A stretch of 64,000 nucleotides of DNA from Rosettibacter primus (GCF_036860675.1 NZ_JAYKGK010000001.1:496001-560000); one strand, 5' to 3'. Counted from the first letter of the stretch, positions 1-8,875 are shown. The notes: generated from the letters alone by a model not told the origin. Numbers and translations are program-made.

Positions 1-558
1 ATCAACTTTATAATCCAGTAATAATTGATAGTTTTCAGAATTAATTCCTCCAATTGCAACTACTGGAATTTTTAATCTCTTCTTGGCTGATTTGAAAAAA
101 TCTAATGAACTGATACACATTTCACTTGGTTTTGTAGGTGAATTAAAAACAGCTCCAAAAGCAACATAAGTTGCACCTAACTTTTCAAATGTAATTGCTC
201 TTTCTAAATTGTTATAACATGAAATTCCAATAATCTTTTTCTTGAGAAGACTTTTGATTTTATTAAAACTCTCTATTTCATTTGCCCCCAAATCTTCTTT
301 TCCTAAATGAACTCCATCAGCATCACTTTCAAGTGCAACATATGGGTCATCATTAATTATTAATGGAATGTTATATTTCTTAGTAATCTCTTTTAATCTT
401 TTTGCTCGTTCGATTCTCTTTTCAAAAGGAAAATATTTATCCCTTAGCTGAATAATATTTACACCCCCTAAGATTGCTTTTTCTACCATTGTTTCCAAGC
501 TAATGTCAGGAATTAGATTCTCATCAGTGATTGCATAGATACCTCTTATTTTTGCCAT
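1..558 (-). CDS. thiE: Thiamine phosphate synthase, 3' end cut by window edge
   Basis: ThiE joins hydroxymethylpyrimidine pyrophosphate to thiazole phosphate to give thiamine phosphate in the cytoplasm. The frame starts at an ATG (558-556) that overlaps the end of thiD by 13 bases and reads MAKIRGIYAITDENLIPD, then a GVNIIQLRDK segment, an INDDPYVALESDADGVHLGK segment and a VAFGAVFNSPTKP segment. These match the TIM-barrel ThiE order: the RDK substrate-binding stretch, the NDD and DGVHLG strands and the phosphate-binding loop. About 186 residues are in the window; the family is usually 205-215, so only the C-terminus is missing. It is the last visible gene of the riboswitch-controlled thi operon. 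Confidence 0.93.
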   Translation of the reverse strand, partial: MAKIRGIYAITDENLIPDISLETMVEKAILGGVNIIQLRDKYFPFEKRIERAKRLKEITKKYNIPLIINDDPYVALESDADGVHLGKEDLGANEIESFNKIKSLLKKKIIGISCYNNLERAITFEKLGATYVAFGAVFNSPTKPSEMCISSLDFFKSAKKRLKIPVVAIGGINSENYQLLLDYKVD

Positions 559-1346
559 AGCCACCCGTGATTTAATGGACCAAAACCTTTTCCAATTTGA
601 ATTTCATTTTGTAATGCATTCTGAATATAAGCTCTTGCATTTTTAATTGATGAGAATACATCGTAACCTTTTGCAATATATGCTGTAATAGCAGCAGAAA
701 AAGTGCAACCTATGCCATGAGTATTTTTTGTTTGAATAAAAGGATTTTCTAAATATTCGATCTTATCTTTTGAGTAAATTAAATCAACAACTATATTATT
801 AAAAGATAGATGCCCACCTTTAATTACAACGTATTTGGGCCCAAGTTTATAAATTTGTTCTGCCGCCAGTATCATATCATCTTTTGTAGAAATTTTAATA
901 CCAGAAAGAATTTCTGCTTCAAAAATATTGGGGGTAATTACCAATGCCACTAATAATATTTTTTGCTTAAAAACATTTAGTGAATTTTCCTTTAATAAGT
1001 CAGTTTCGTCTTTTGCTTTTAATACTGGGTCAACAATTAATTTATTAATATTAAATTCATGAATCGCAGAAGCTACATTTTCAATTATATCTGAATTAGA
1101 AAGCATACCTGTTTTTGCAGCATCAACACCAATATCTGAGATTATAGATTTAATTTGCTTATAAACTAAGAAACCGGGTAAATCATATACAGATTCGATT
1201 CCTTGTGTGTTTTGGACAGTAATGGAAGTGATAGCACTAGTGCCATAAACATTTAATGCCATAAAAGTTTTCAAATCTGCTTGAATGCCTGCACCAGCAC
1301 TGCTATCACTTCCTGCAATTGTTAATACTTTTGAAATTGTTTTCAC
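546..1346 (-). CDS. thiD: Hydroxymethylpyrimidine/phosphomethylpyrimidine kinase
   Basis: ThiD phosphorylates HMP and then HMP phosphate, supplying the pyrimidine half of thiamine. At 266 residues it has the usual length. The ribokinase-like fold is shown by the N-terminal AGSDSSAGAGIQADLKTF substrate motif, the VVIKGGHL strand and the C-terminal NTHGIGCTFSAAI anion-hole/catalytic motif, where the usual Cys of GxGC is present. The start codon is GTG. The gene begins 7 bases after the stop of the PurM-like gene and overlaps thiE, so it is translationally packed into the operon. No ThiE fusion is present; the two functions are separate genes. Confidence 0.95.
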   Translation of the reverse strand: MKTISKVLTIAGSDSSAGAGIQADLKTFMALNVYGTSAITSITVQNTQGIESVYDLPGFLVYKQIKSIISDIGVDAAKTGMLSNSDIIENVASAIHEFNINKLIVDPVLKAKDETDLLKENSLNVFKQKILLVALVITPNIFEAEILSGIKISTKDDMILAAEQIYKLGPKYVVIKGGHLSFNNIVVDLIYSKDKIEYLENPFIQTKNTHGIGCTFSAAITAYIAKGYDVFSSIKNARAYIQNALQNEIQIGKGFGPLNHGWLWQK

Positions 1347-1353
1347 TTTTACT

Positions 1354-2421
1354 CTAATTAATTTTCATTTCAAAAGCTTTTGCTATTGCTTGCCAGAACG
1401 GGTCTACTCGTGGATGTTCTAATTGTTTAGTTTGATTGTTCTCAACAATCCATCTTCCCTTTTCTAAGGGAAGTATTTCACCAACTACAGCACAATGAAT
1501 TCCTTTGTCACTTAATTCATTAATAAGTAAATCAACTTTATGCGGTCTTACAGTAATTACTAATGTCCCCTCACTAATTGAAATATAAGGGTCCATATTG
1601 AATAGTTCGCATACAGATTTAACTTCTGGTAAAACGGGAATTTTATCTTTATAAATAATAATCCCTTTATTACTTGCTTGAGCTACTTCATAAACACCAC
1701 CGATTACACCGCATTCTGTTGCATCGTGCATTGAAGTAATTCCTTCTTCTCTAACTCCAATTTTAACTGCTGTCAGCGCATCATCAACTGTGCTCATTTT
1801 ATAAAATAAATTTTCAGCCTTAAAAAATATTTCATCACCTAATTTTTCTTTAATGTAATTTTTAAATGTATTGGCAAAAATTCCTACAGCTTCGATTGCT
1901 GCTCCTTTAGTGATAATAACAGCATCACCAACTTGAGCCATATTTGGAGTTAGATATTTATCTTTAGGTCCAAGTGCAATAAAGGTAGCGCCACCAACCA
2001 TTGGGTAATCTGTTCCAGTATATCTTGCAGTATGACCTGTAATTACAGCTGTTCCATATTTCTCACATTCGTGATGAATTACATTCCATACCTTTTCAAA
2101 TTCATCTTCGGTAATGCTCATGGGTAAATTAAAATCAAAAACTGCATAAGCTGGTGGGAATCCACTTGTTGTAACATCACTTGCTAAAATATGCCATGCG
2201 AACCAAGCAGCCTTTTCCCAGCCATATTGTGGAACAATATAAATTGGGTCTGTAGTAATTGCCATTACTGTTTCGTTCGATACTTGAACAATACCAATAT
2301 CAATTCCATGATGAGGAGGAACCAATACATCATTTCTTTTTGCACCAAGTTGAGGATAAATATAATGATTAAAAAATTCAGGACTAATTTTCCCAATAGC
2401 AGGAAATTCAGCTTTTTTCAT
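1354..2421 (-). CDS. AIR synthase-related (PurM/HypE-like) protein of the thi operon
   Basis: This 355-residue protein has the two-domain PurM/AIR-synthase fold: an N-terminal domain (about residues 40-155, with MAITTDPIYIVP and ILASDVTTSGFPP) and a C-terminal domain (about 165-330, with a SMHDATECGVIGGVYEVA glycine-rich segment). ThiL, HypE, SelD and PurM all belong to this ATP-binding superfamily. The classic ThiL GDDAA signature is absent and the HDATECG stretch is closer to HypE-like proteins. It lies 2 bases after thiC and 7 bases before thiD, so a thiamine role is likely, possibly in place of ThiL (thiamine phosphate kinase) or in a phosphatase or salvage step. The exact reaction is not determined by the sequence. 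Confidence 0.72.
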   Translation of the reverse strand: MKKAEFPAIGKISPEFFNHYIYPQLGAKRNDVLVPPHHGIDIGIVQVSNETVMAITTDPIYIVPQYGWEKAAWFAWHILASDVTTSGFPPAYAVFDFNLPMSITEDEFEKVWNVIHHECEKYGTAVITGHTARYTGTDYPMVGGATFIALGPKDKYLTPNMAQVGDAVIITKGAAIEAVGIFANTFKNYIKEKLGDEIFFKAENLFYKMSTVDDALTAVKIGVREEGITSMHDATECGVIGGVYEVAQASNKGIIIYKDKIPVLPEVKSVCELFNMDPYISISEGTLVITVRPHKVDLLINELSDKGIHCAVVGEILPLEKGRWIVENNQTKQLEHPRVDPFWQAIAKAFEMKIN

Positions 2422-2423
2422 AT

Positions 2424-3722
2424 TTATACCTCTACTAATTTATTTTTACGAATTGTATTTTCAACCAAATTCATTGGGCAGAAAGGACCGCACATTGAGC
2501 ATGCATCAGTTTTGCTTGCTCTTTTTTCAAAAATTTTCTTTGCTTCGTTGCCATATAAAGCTAATTCAAATTGCTTATCCCAATCTAATTTGTAACGAGC
2601 TTCGCTCATTTTTTTATTTCTTTCAAGAGCATCTTTATTTCCTCGAGCTATATCAGCAACATGAGCTGCAATTTTAAAAGCAATAACGCCATCTTTCACA
2701 TCAGTTACTGTTGGAAGACCGACATGCTCTGCAGGGGTTATGTAGCATAACATATCAGCGCCATACCAGCCGGCAAGCGCCCCGCCAATTGCACCTGCAA
2801 TGTGGTCAAATCCTGCTGCTACATCAGTAGGCAGCATTCCAAGAATATAAAAAGGAGCATTCTTAGTAAGCTTTTTCTGAATTTGCACATTTGTTTGTAT
2901 TTCATTAAGAGGAATGTGACCTGGTCCTTCAACCATCGTTTGAACTCCAGCTTTGCGTGCTCTTTCTACCAATTCACCAATTATCATTAATTCTGCAATT
3001 TGTGCTCTATCTGTAGAATCATTCAAACTTCCGGGTCTTAATCCATCACCAAGAGACAATGTCATATCATATTCATGTGCAATCTCAAGAAGCCTATCAT
3101 AATATTTATATAGAGGGTTTTCTTCTTTGTTTTTAAGCATCCATGCAGCTATTAAACCGCCACCTCGAGAAACAATTCCCGTAATTCTATTTTCGTTTTG
3201 GTATCTTCGTAATGTTTCAAAAGTAATTCCACAATGAACTGTGATATAATCAACTCCCTGTTTACCGTGATCTTCAATTACTTCGAATAAATCTTCATCG
3301 GTCATATCATAAATTGATGATCTTTTAGCAACTCTAAATTCAGCTTCATAAATGGGAACAGTGCCCAATGGGACTTCACAAATATTTAAAATTTGTTGAC
3401 GGATAAATTGTAAATCGCCGCCAGTAGATAAATCCATTAAAGTATCTGTGCCATATTCAATTGCTATTTTCGCTTTTTCAATTTCTTCATCAATATTTAT
3501 ATAGTCATAAGATGTACCAATGTTGGTATTAATTTTTACAGAAAGTGATTCACCAATACCTGTAAATTTATTGAGATTATGATGATTTATATTGGCGGGA
3601 ATTACCACTTTCCCTGAACTTACAAGTTCACGGATTTCTTCCGGATTTTTGTTTTCTTTTTCGGCAACATACAGCATAGCATCTGTTATTTTGCCTGCGC
3701 GTGCAAAATCTAATTGAGTCAT
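2424..3722 (-). CDS. thiC: Phosphomethylpyrimidine synthase
   Basis: ThiC is a radical-SAM enzyme that rearranges aminoimidazole ribotide into HMP phosphate. Motifs run in order: a VVIPANINHHNL segment near the N-terminus, a GTDTLMDLSTGGDL segment, a VDYITVHCG strand, SLGDGLRPG, MVEGPGHIPLNEI, and a C-terminal CSMCGPFC cluster motif (CX2CX4C) that binds the 4Fe-4S centre. The protein is 432 residues, the short form typical of anaerobes, lacking the long N-terminal extension of E. coli ThiC. I chose the ATG at 3722 because a GGAGG lies 5 bases before it; an ATG at 3737 would put that motif inside the gene. The TPP riboswitch lies directly upstream. Confidence 0.95.
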   Translation of the reverse strand: MTQLDFARAGKITDAMLYVAEKENKNPEEIRELVSSGKVVIPANINHHNLNKFTGIGESLSVKINTNIGTSYDYINIDEEIEKAKIAIEYGTDTLMDLSTGGDLQFIRQQILNICEVPLGTVPIYEAEFRVAKRSSIYDMTDEDLFEVIEDHGKQGVDYITVHCGITFETLRRYQNENRITGIVSRGGGLIAAWMLKNKEENPLYKYYDRLLEIAHEYDMTLSLGDGLRPGSLNDSTDRAQIAELMIIGELVERARKAGVQTMVEGPGHIPLNEIQTNVQIQKKLTKNAPFYILGMLPTDVAAGFDHIAGAIGGALAGWYGADMLCYITPAEHVGLPTVTDVKDGVIAFKIAAHVADIARGNKDALERNKKMSEARYKLDWDKQFELALYGNEAKKIFEKRASKTDACSMCGPFCPMNLVENTIRKNKLVEV

Positions 3723-3815
3723 TTGAGCCTCCATCATTTTAGTTATTTATTTAACACCGATGGAAGCAATGGGGCAGGATAATTTTGGCTTAAAGAAGGG
3801 AATTTTTATTCTTTA

Positions 3816-3907
3816 CCTTCCCTACGCCGGTATTACCCGGATCAGGTTCAAAAGGCCGAAGTCGCATTCCAGACTTCCTCTCAGCCGGGTTGTCCCCAGC
3901 TTCCTCG
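3816..3907 (-). promoter_or_regulatory. TPP (THI element) riboswitch
   Basis: On the minus strand the stretch contains the conserved THI-box pieces in order: a GGGG-containing P1/P2 segment, CTGAGA (J2/3 thiamine-pyrimidine pocket), a variable P3 hairpin, then ACCTGATC with a TAATACCGGCGTAGGGAAGG-type P4/P5 segment. It sits about 95 bases before the chosen thiC start. In this family, binding of thiamine pyrophosphate lowers expression of the downstream genes, here thiC, the PurM-like gene, thiD and thiE. Confidence 0.95.
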
Positions 3908-4338
3908 GTAATACTTTTTTATTTTATGTCAATAAACTAATAGAATTTTTAATATCAACTTAGAATTTTATATGGACAAGATTTTGCAAATATTAAAAAC
4001 TAATTAAAAAATATTAATAAGAATCATCATGATGTTCTTAATTTATCATTTGTTAGTGTAATAAAATTGTCTTTTTCTTCGACACTTAAAAATTTTTACA
4101 TCGACAAGTTAGTTTTAAACATTCAATTTATCAAGAATGCTAAAAAATTTTACATCTTATTTACTTTGAATAAAATTTGTTGATTAAAATTCCCCTAAAT
4201 TATTTCACAAAAAAATTTAAGAGTAAGACAAAATATTTCATATCATTTTTCAATTTCATAATGCTAAAATAATTATTGTATTAATTGAAGTTTCTATTTA
4301 TGTTGTGTTCAGATTGTTCAATATTTTATGGAGGGTAT

Positions 4339-5682
4339 ATGAAGTTCAATAAATTTATTTTAATAATTCTTACATACAACATTATTTTTTTTAATATTCA
4401 TGCACAGACAGGACTTGGCACTTTCAAGTATGATGATTTTAAAACACCTGAGTATTGTGGTTCAGCATGTCATACAGATTTTTATCAGCAATGGAAACAA
4501 GCAATGATGTCGCAGGCATATACTCATGAATGGGATGAAATAGAATATTTTAAGTTAGCTGTACCTCATGCCGAAAAAGATGAAAAGGTTGCAGAAGTAA
4601 AAGCAGGTTGTAATGGTTGTCATTCACCGCTTGCATATGTTGCAGGAGATGTTCCTCCGCCATTACCAAGTAAAAATTCAAGAGCAAATGAATCTGTATC
4701 CTGTGAAGTTTGTCATAGCATCGCTGGTTATGCTGGCGACACACCATATAATTTTAATTACATAATGAAACCTGGCAGAACCAAATTTGCTTCTCGTAAA
4801 CCTGAAATTTTATCTCCTGCACATGAAATTGAAGTAAACCCATTACTGAAGTCAGGTGATTTTTGTGGGATTTGTCATAATGAAAAATCTCCTTATGATG
4901 TTTGGGTTAAATCAACTCATCTCGAATGGAAAGAAGGACCTTATGCAAAAGAAGGTGTTCAATGCCAGGATTGTCATATGCCAAAAGCAGAATTCAAAAC
5001 TGCTTCGATGGGGGCTAAGTATCCTGATGCAAGACTACATCTTTTTCACGGAGCTCATGACCCCGGAAAAGTTCAAGGTGTTATTGAATTAAGAATTAAT
5101 CCTGATATTAGAGAAGTAGAACCTGGAAGCGTTGTTAAATTTACTTTAGCTTTGTTCAATCAGAAAACTGGACATAAGTTTCCAACTGGTTCAGTTGAAG
5201 ATAGAATCGTATGGCTGCATGTTGAAGCAGTAGATTCAAAAGGGAATGTTTATCATATACCTGTAGATAAAAAAGGTTTTGAAGGTGAAGAATATACAAT
5301 TGGAAGTGATGTTCTTGCTTATCAAGATATGGGCATTGCACTTAATGACCCTAACTTCAAAGGTGTTCAAAGAGATGGAATTCCTATAGGTGATAGAATT
5401 TTTAGAATGCCATATTTTGACCCTCAAGGAAGAATGACAATTCAACAATGGAATACTGCATCACTCGGAGTTGATTATAGAATTGGTCCTCGCGAAACAA
5501 AAATTGAAACCTTCACTTTCAAAGTTCCTAATAACATAGCACCAGGGAAATTAAAAGTTACAGCAACACTAAATTATCAATTACTTGTTAAACCAGTTGC
5601 CGATTTTCTTGGCGTTCCCGAAAGTGAATCTCAAATTATAAAAGTAAATGAACATTCAACTGAAGTTACAATTCTACAATAA
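4339..5682 (+). CDS. Secreted multihaem c-type cytochrome
   Basis: An exported electron-transfer protein of 447 residues. A signal peptide (residues 1-22, ending IHAQ) is followed by five haem-binding sites in the first 215 residues. Four are standard CX2CH (CNGCH, CEVCH, CGICH, CQDCH); the first, CGSACH at residues 40-45, has three residues between the cysteines. The C-terminal half is a beta-rich domain with a TGHKFPTG motif, common in the cytochrome c554-like/multihaem family, whose His may be a distal haem ligand. I chose the ATG at 4339 because GGAGGG lies just before it and the signal peptide begins there; an ATG at 4285 adds 18 unlikely residues. The next gene follows at once, so both are probably one transcript. 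Confidence 0.85.
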   Translation: MKFNKFILIILTYNIIFFNIHAQTGLGTFKYDDFKTPEYCGSACHTDFYQQWKQAMMSQAYTHEWDEIEYFKLAVPHAEKDEKVAEVKAGCNGCHSPLAYVAGDVPPPLPSKNSRANESVSCEVCHSIAGYAGDTPYNFNYIMKPGRTKFASRKPEILSPAHEIEVNPLLKSGDFCGICHNEKSPYDVWVKSTHLEWKEGPYAKEGVQCQDCHMPKAEFKTASMGAKYPDARLHLFHGAHDPGKVQGVIELRINPDIREVEPGSVVKFTLALFNQKTGHKFPTGSVEDRIVWLHVEAVDSKGNVYHIPVDKKGFEGEEYTIGSDVLAYQDMGIALNDPNFKGVQRDGIPIGDRIFRMPYFDPQGRMTIQQWNTASLGVDYRIGPRETKIETFTFKVPNNIAPGKLKVTATLNYQLLVKPVADFLGVPESESQIIKVNEHSTEVTILQ

Positions 5683-5695
5683 TAAAGGTGACTTT

Positions 5696-6868
5696 ATGAA
5701 AAAATTATTTTTTTCTCTTATTACTATTTATTTAGTAATAATATTCTGCTCTCAAAATTTATATGCAATTCCTTCATTTGCGCGAAAATATAATATGAGC
5801 TGCCAAACATGTCACTCTCCTTTTCCGAAATTAAAAGATTATGGAGATGAATTTGCAGGCAACGGATTTGTTCTTGGTGATAAAGATGCTCCAAGATATT
5901 TTATCGATACTGGAGATGACCAATTATCTTTATTAAGAGAAATTCCATTAGCTATAAGATTGGAAGGCTATGTAACTTATAACAATCAAGAATCAGAACG
6001 ATTTGATTTTTCTGCTCCATATCTTATAAAATTATTATCAGGCGGTGCATTAACAAATAATATTTCTTATTACTTTTACTTCTTTTTGAGCGAAAGAGGA
6101 GATGTAGCCGGTCTTGAAGATGCATTCATCATGTTCAATAATTTGTTTGGCCAAGATTTAGATTTATATGTTGGACAATTTCAAATATCAGATCCACTCT
6201 TCAAGCGTGAATTAAGATTAACTTTTGAAGATTATCATATTTATAGAGTAAAACCCGGTTTGTCGAATGCAAATCTTACATACGACAGAGGTTTAATGTT
6301 GACTTATGGTTTGCCAACAAAAACAGATATAATCTTTGAAGTATTAAACGGGACAGGAATTGGTGCAGCAAATAGTTTTAAAATTTTTGATAATGATAAA
6401 TACAAAAATTTCTTTGGAAGAATTTCACAAGATATAATTGAAGGAATTCGTATCGGAAGTTTTGGCTATTATGGCAAAGAAAATTTAGTTGATGATAAAT
6501 CAAGAAAATTTACAAACACTTTTAATATGTGGGGAATCGACGCAACCTTAAAGCTGAAAGACATACTTGAATTGAATTATCAATATGCGGAAAGAAAAGA
6601 TGACAGTGCAGAATTTTTCATGAAAAATTTTAAAACAAAAGGGGTTATATGCGAGTTAATTTATACTCCAAAAGGTGATGAAAGTAAATGGTACGGAGTT
6701 CTTTTATATAACTGGGTTGATTCTGATTTCAACGAACTTGATTATAACAGCACAACAATAAGCTTGGGTTATCTCTTAAGAAGAAATATACGCTTGGTAG
6801 GTGAATACACTTATAGCATCGAAAAAAAATATAATCAATTTTCAATCGGTATTGTATCAGCATTTTAA
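5696..6868 (+). CDS. Monohaem cytochrome-porin fusion (Cyc2-like architecture)
   Basis: A 390-residue outer-membrane protein. After a signal peptide (residues 1-25) comes a short haem domain with one CX2CH in the context SCQTCHSPFPKLKDYGDEF. The rest is a series of alternating beta-strands consistent with a porin barrel, ending in a terminal Phe (GIVSAF), the usual outer-membrane insertion signal. The same arrangement defines the Cyc2 porin-cytochromes that carry electrons across the outer membrane; whether this is a true Cyc2 orthologue cannot be told here. The start at 5696 follows an AAAGGTGA ribosome site and gives a clean signal peptide. It begins 13 bases after the multihaem gene, which suggests a two-part electron conduit. 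Confidence 0.82.
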   Translation: MKKLFFSLITIYLVIIFCSQNLYAIPSFARKYNMSCQTCHSPFPKLKDYGDEFAGNGFVLGDKDAPRYFIDTGDDQLSLLREIPLAIRLEGYVTYNNQESERFDFSAPYLIKLLSGGALTNNISYYFYFFLSERGDVAGLEDAFIMFNNLFGQDLDLYVGQFQISDPLFKRELRLTFEDYHIYRVKPGLSNANLTYDRGLMLTYGLPTKTDIIFEVLNGTGIGAANSFKIFDNDKYKNFFGRISQDIIEGIRIGSFGYYGKENLVDDKSRKFTNTFNMWGIDATLKLKDILELNYQYAERKDDSAEFFMKNFKTKGVICELIYTPKGDESKWYGVLLYNWVDSDFNELDYNSTTISLGYLLRRNIRLVGEYTYSIEKKYNQFSIGIVSAF

Positions 6869-6875
6869 TATTAAT

Positions 6876-6908
6876 GGGCTGTCTAAGAAATAAAAATTAA
6901 GACAGCCC
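6876..6908 (+). terminator. Hairpin after the cytochrome operon
   Basis: GGGCTGTCT (6876-6884) pairs perfectly with AGACAGCCC (6900-6908) around a 15-base AT-rich loop, 8 bases after the cytochrome-porin stop. There is no strong T-run (AAAATTTATAAT follows), so it may be an intrinsic terminator or an mRNA 3'-end stabiliser. Confidence 0.6.
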
Positions 6909-7105
6909 AAAATTTATAATGATTTATAAGTAAACCATTTTTGGTGATTTAATTTATATTAAATATCAAACTTAAGAGCGGAATTTTATAGGATATTTTT
7001 ACAGTATATTAACTTCATTGTCAGCTATAGGGATTTATCATTCATAGAAACTTGGTCAATAATTATTTTGGCAGTTTATATATAAGCAATAAAATTTCCA
7101 GATTT
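6909..7105. other. Gene-free AT-rich spacer
   Basis: No open frame of note and no repeat was seen. It lies between the convergent ends of the plus-strand cytochrome pair and a decayed minus-strand frame. Confidence 0.5.
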
Positions 7106-7462
7106 TTACTTGGATTCCCACAGAAAAGAAAATAAATTAAATAATACATTTTCCATTCAGCAATTTATTATTTCATTTAATTCTTTTACTTTATTTTTAT
7201 AATAAGGATCATATCATAATTTTATATCAAGATATTTATTCTTACTTTTCTTATACCCATCAATAAATTTATCTCATCATTTCATACATTGATCATCGCA
7301 AATGCTTAGGCTCTTTATATTCATTTTGAACTACGCTTATTTAATTTAGTAAATTAATAGTAGCATTTTAATCATACTGCTCTTTTTCAAAAAATCTTGA
7401 AATTCATAAATCTCTCTTACTAATTTCACTTTCAGTTTATAATTTAGAATTAAATCTAACAT
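7106..7462 (-). pseudogene. Decayed reading frame interrupted only by TGA codons
   Basis: Two linked frames look like old coding sequence. The upstream part starts at an ATG (7462) and reads MLDLILNYKLKVKLVREIYE onward for 36 codons to a TAA. The second part starts at an ATG (7326) in another frame and runs about 73 codons to a TAA at 7106-7108, broken by four TGA codons (two adjacent) but by no TAA or TAG. The absence of TAA/TAG over this length is unusual in sequence this AT-rich. I do not recognise the family. The simplest reading is a frameshifted gene in which TGG tryptophan codons decayed to TGA. Confidence 0.3.
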
Positions 7463-7592
7463 CCTAATTTTCTACTGAGCTGATATTAAGTGGTAAGAAT
7501 GGCATGTAAAAATTGTATCAAAAAATTCTTAAGAAGAAAAATAAAGTATATATATTTGATAATTAATTATAAACAAATCATCAAATTAAAAA

Positions 7593-8705
7593 CTACATTA
7601 AAATTTTTAATACTAAGTCACCAATAAAATAGCCCACTACTGCAACACCAAATCCAACAACAAACATATCAAATCCGCTTCGAAAAATACCTCGACCTGT
7701 AAAAAAGCTTCTGGCTGCACCAACAGCAAAATGCATCAACATCGAAACTACAAATGATGTCCATATTGCTAATCTTCCTTCTAAAAAGAAAAAAGGGAAT
7801 ATTGGTATTAATGCTCCTATTGCAGTGGCAAGACCTGTAACCCAACCTTCTGTAAATGGACTAATGTTTCGTTCTGCTAAACCAAGTTCTTCATGCATTT
7901 TATCTTCGAGAGCTTGTTCAGGATTTTGCATAATTTCTATAGCTCTTTTCATTGCTTCATCCTTATCAATTCCTTTGGCTTCATAAATTAATGCAAGTTC
8001 TTCAGTTTCAAGTTCTGGCATAAGTTTAATTTCTTCGGATTCCATTGCTTTTTCATGTTCGTAAACTTCTTTCTCACTCATAGCAGCTAAGTAACCAGAA
8101 GAACCCATCGACAATGCATCTGCAATCATCCCTGCAATACCAGAAATCAAAATGATATGAGACTGAGCAGATGCCCCAATAACTCCTGCAATTAATCCAA
8201 AATTTGCAGTTAATCCATCATTAAAACCATAAACTATATTTCTAATAAGTCCACCTGATTCTGCTGTGTGCCACGGTTCTGATTGTTCTCCAATTGACAC
8301 CATAAGTGATTTTGCATGTGCAGCAGAATCCCGTGCTAATTTTAATGCTATGTCTTTAGTTTGTTCTGCCCGTGAATTTTTATATAAATTAAGATATGAT
8401 TTTACTTCTGATGATTCCTCTCTTAACATTAGCTTTGAAAGAAATAAAGATCCATACTTTCTACTTAATTTACTGAGCAATCTTGCTTTTAACGTTGGTT
8501 TAAGATTATCGACAGAAATTAAATTCTTATTCAAATGCTCAATCCAAATGCTAATGTGCTTTTCTTCGATTGATGCAAGTTTTTTATATAAAGATTTTTT
8601 CTTTTCATCAGATACTAATTCACAAAGAGTATGATATAAAAATGCAGCATCAACTTCTTCCTGAATTCTTTTCTTCCAGATTTTTTTTGTTTTATTGTCT
8701 ATCAT
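7593..8705 (-). CDS. mbfA: Ferritin-domain VIT1/CCC1-type iron transporter (MbfA-like)
   Basis: A membrane-bound ferritin-like exporter. Residues 1-145 are soluble and helical with spaced acidic and His residues (EEVDAAFLYHTL, ASIEEKHISIW) typical of the rubrerythrin/ferritin di-iron fold. Residues 150-370 are a VIT1/CCC1 domain with VYGFNDGLTANFGLIAG and an acidic MSEKEVYEHEKAMESEE cytoplasmic loop, then transmembrane helices to the end. MbfA proteins of this design export Fe2+ or Mn2+ to limit toxicity; that is known for the family, not shown here. The 370-residue length fits the fused form. It is monocistronic, with 170 bases separating it from the cytochrome gene upstream. Confidence 0.87.
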   Translation of the reverse strand: MIDNKTKKIWKKRIQEEVDAAFLYHTLCELVSDEKKKSLYKKLASIEEKHISIWIEHLNKNLISVDNLKPTLKARLLSKLSRKYGSLFLSKLMLREESSEVKSYLNLYKNSRAEQTKDIALKLARDSAAHAKSLMVSIGEQSEPWHTAESGGLIRNIVYGFNDGLTANFGLIAGVIGASAQSHIILISGIAGMIADALSMGSSGYLAAMSEKEVYEHEKAMESEEIKLMPELETEELALIYEAKGIDKDEAMKRAIEIMQNPEQALEDKMHEELGLAERNISPFTEGWVTGLATAIGALIPIFPFFFLEGRLAIWTSFVVSMLMHFAVGAARSFFTGRGIFRSGFDMFVVGFGVAVVGYFIGDLVLKILM

Positions 8706-8875
8706 AACTAAATATCTTAATGAGATAATATTGATTGAATTTAGTTGCTCTAACTAAATTATTATCACCACAAAAACTTTTAATTGTGGTTCTTAATTTG
8801 CAATAAGAAATCATAAAATTTTCTTTCATTTGAAAAATAAAAAAAATTATTACTCAACAATCCAAGATGATTATT

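Noticed and set aside
1354..2421. Calling the PurM-like gene thiL
   Set aside because: The GDDAA and related ThiL motifs are not visible, so the name would overstate the evidence.
2191..2595. Open frame antisense to the PurM-like gene and thiC
   Set aside because: It overlaps well-supported genes, has low-complexity content and no ribosome site; it is a shadow of the coding strand.
7106..7330. TGA read as tryptophan or selenocysteine by the host
   Set aside because: araA in the same window ends at TGA with the next gene starting over it, so TGA is a stop here. No selenocysteine insertion hairpin follows the TGA codons and two are adjacent.
8266..8634. 122-codon open frame antisense to the ferritin-VIT1 gene
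   Set aside because: The opposite frame has clear domain motifs; this one has none.
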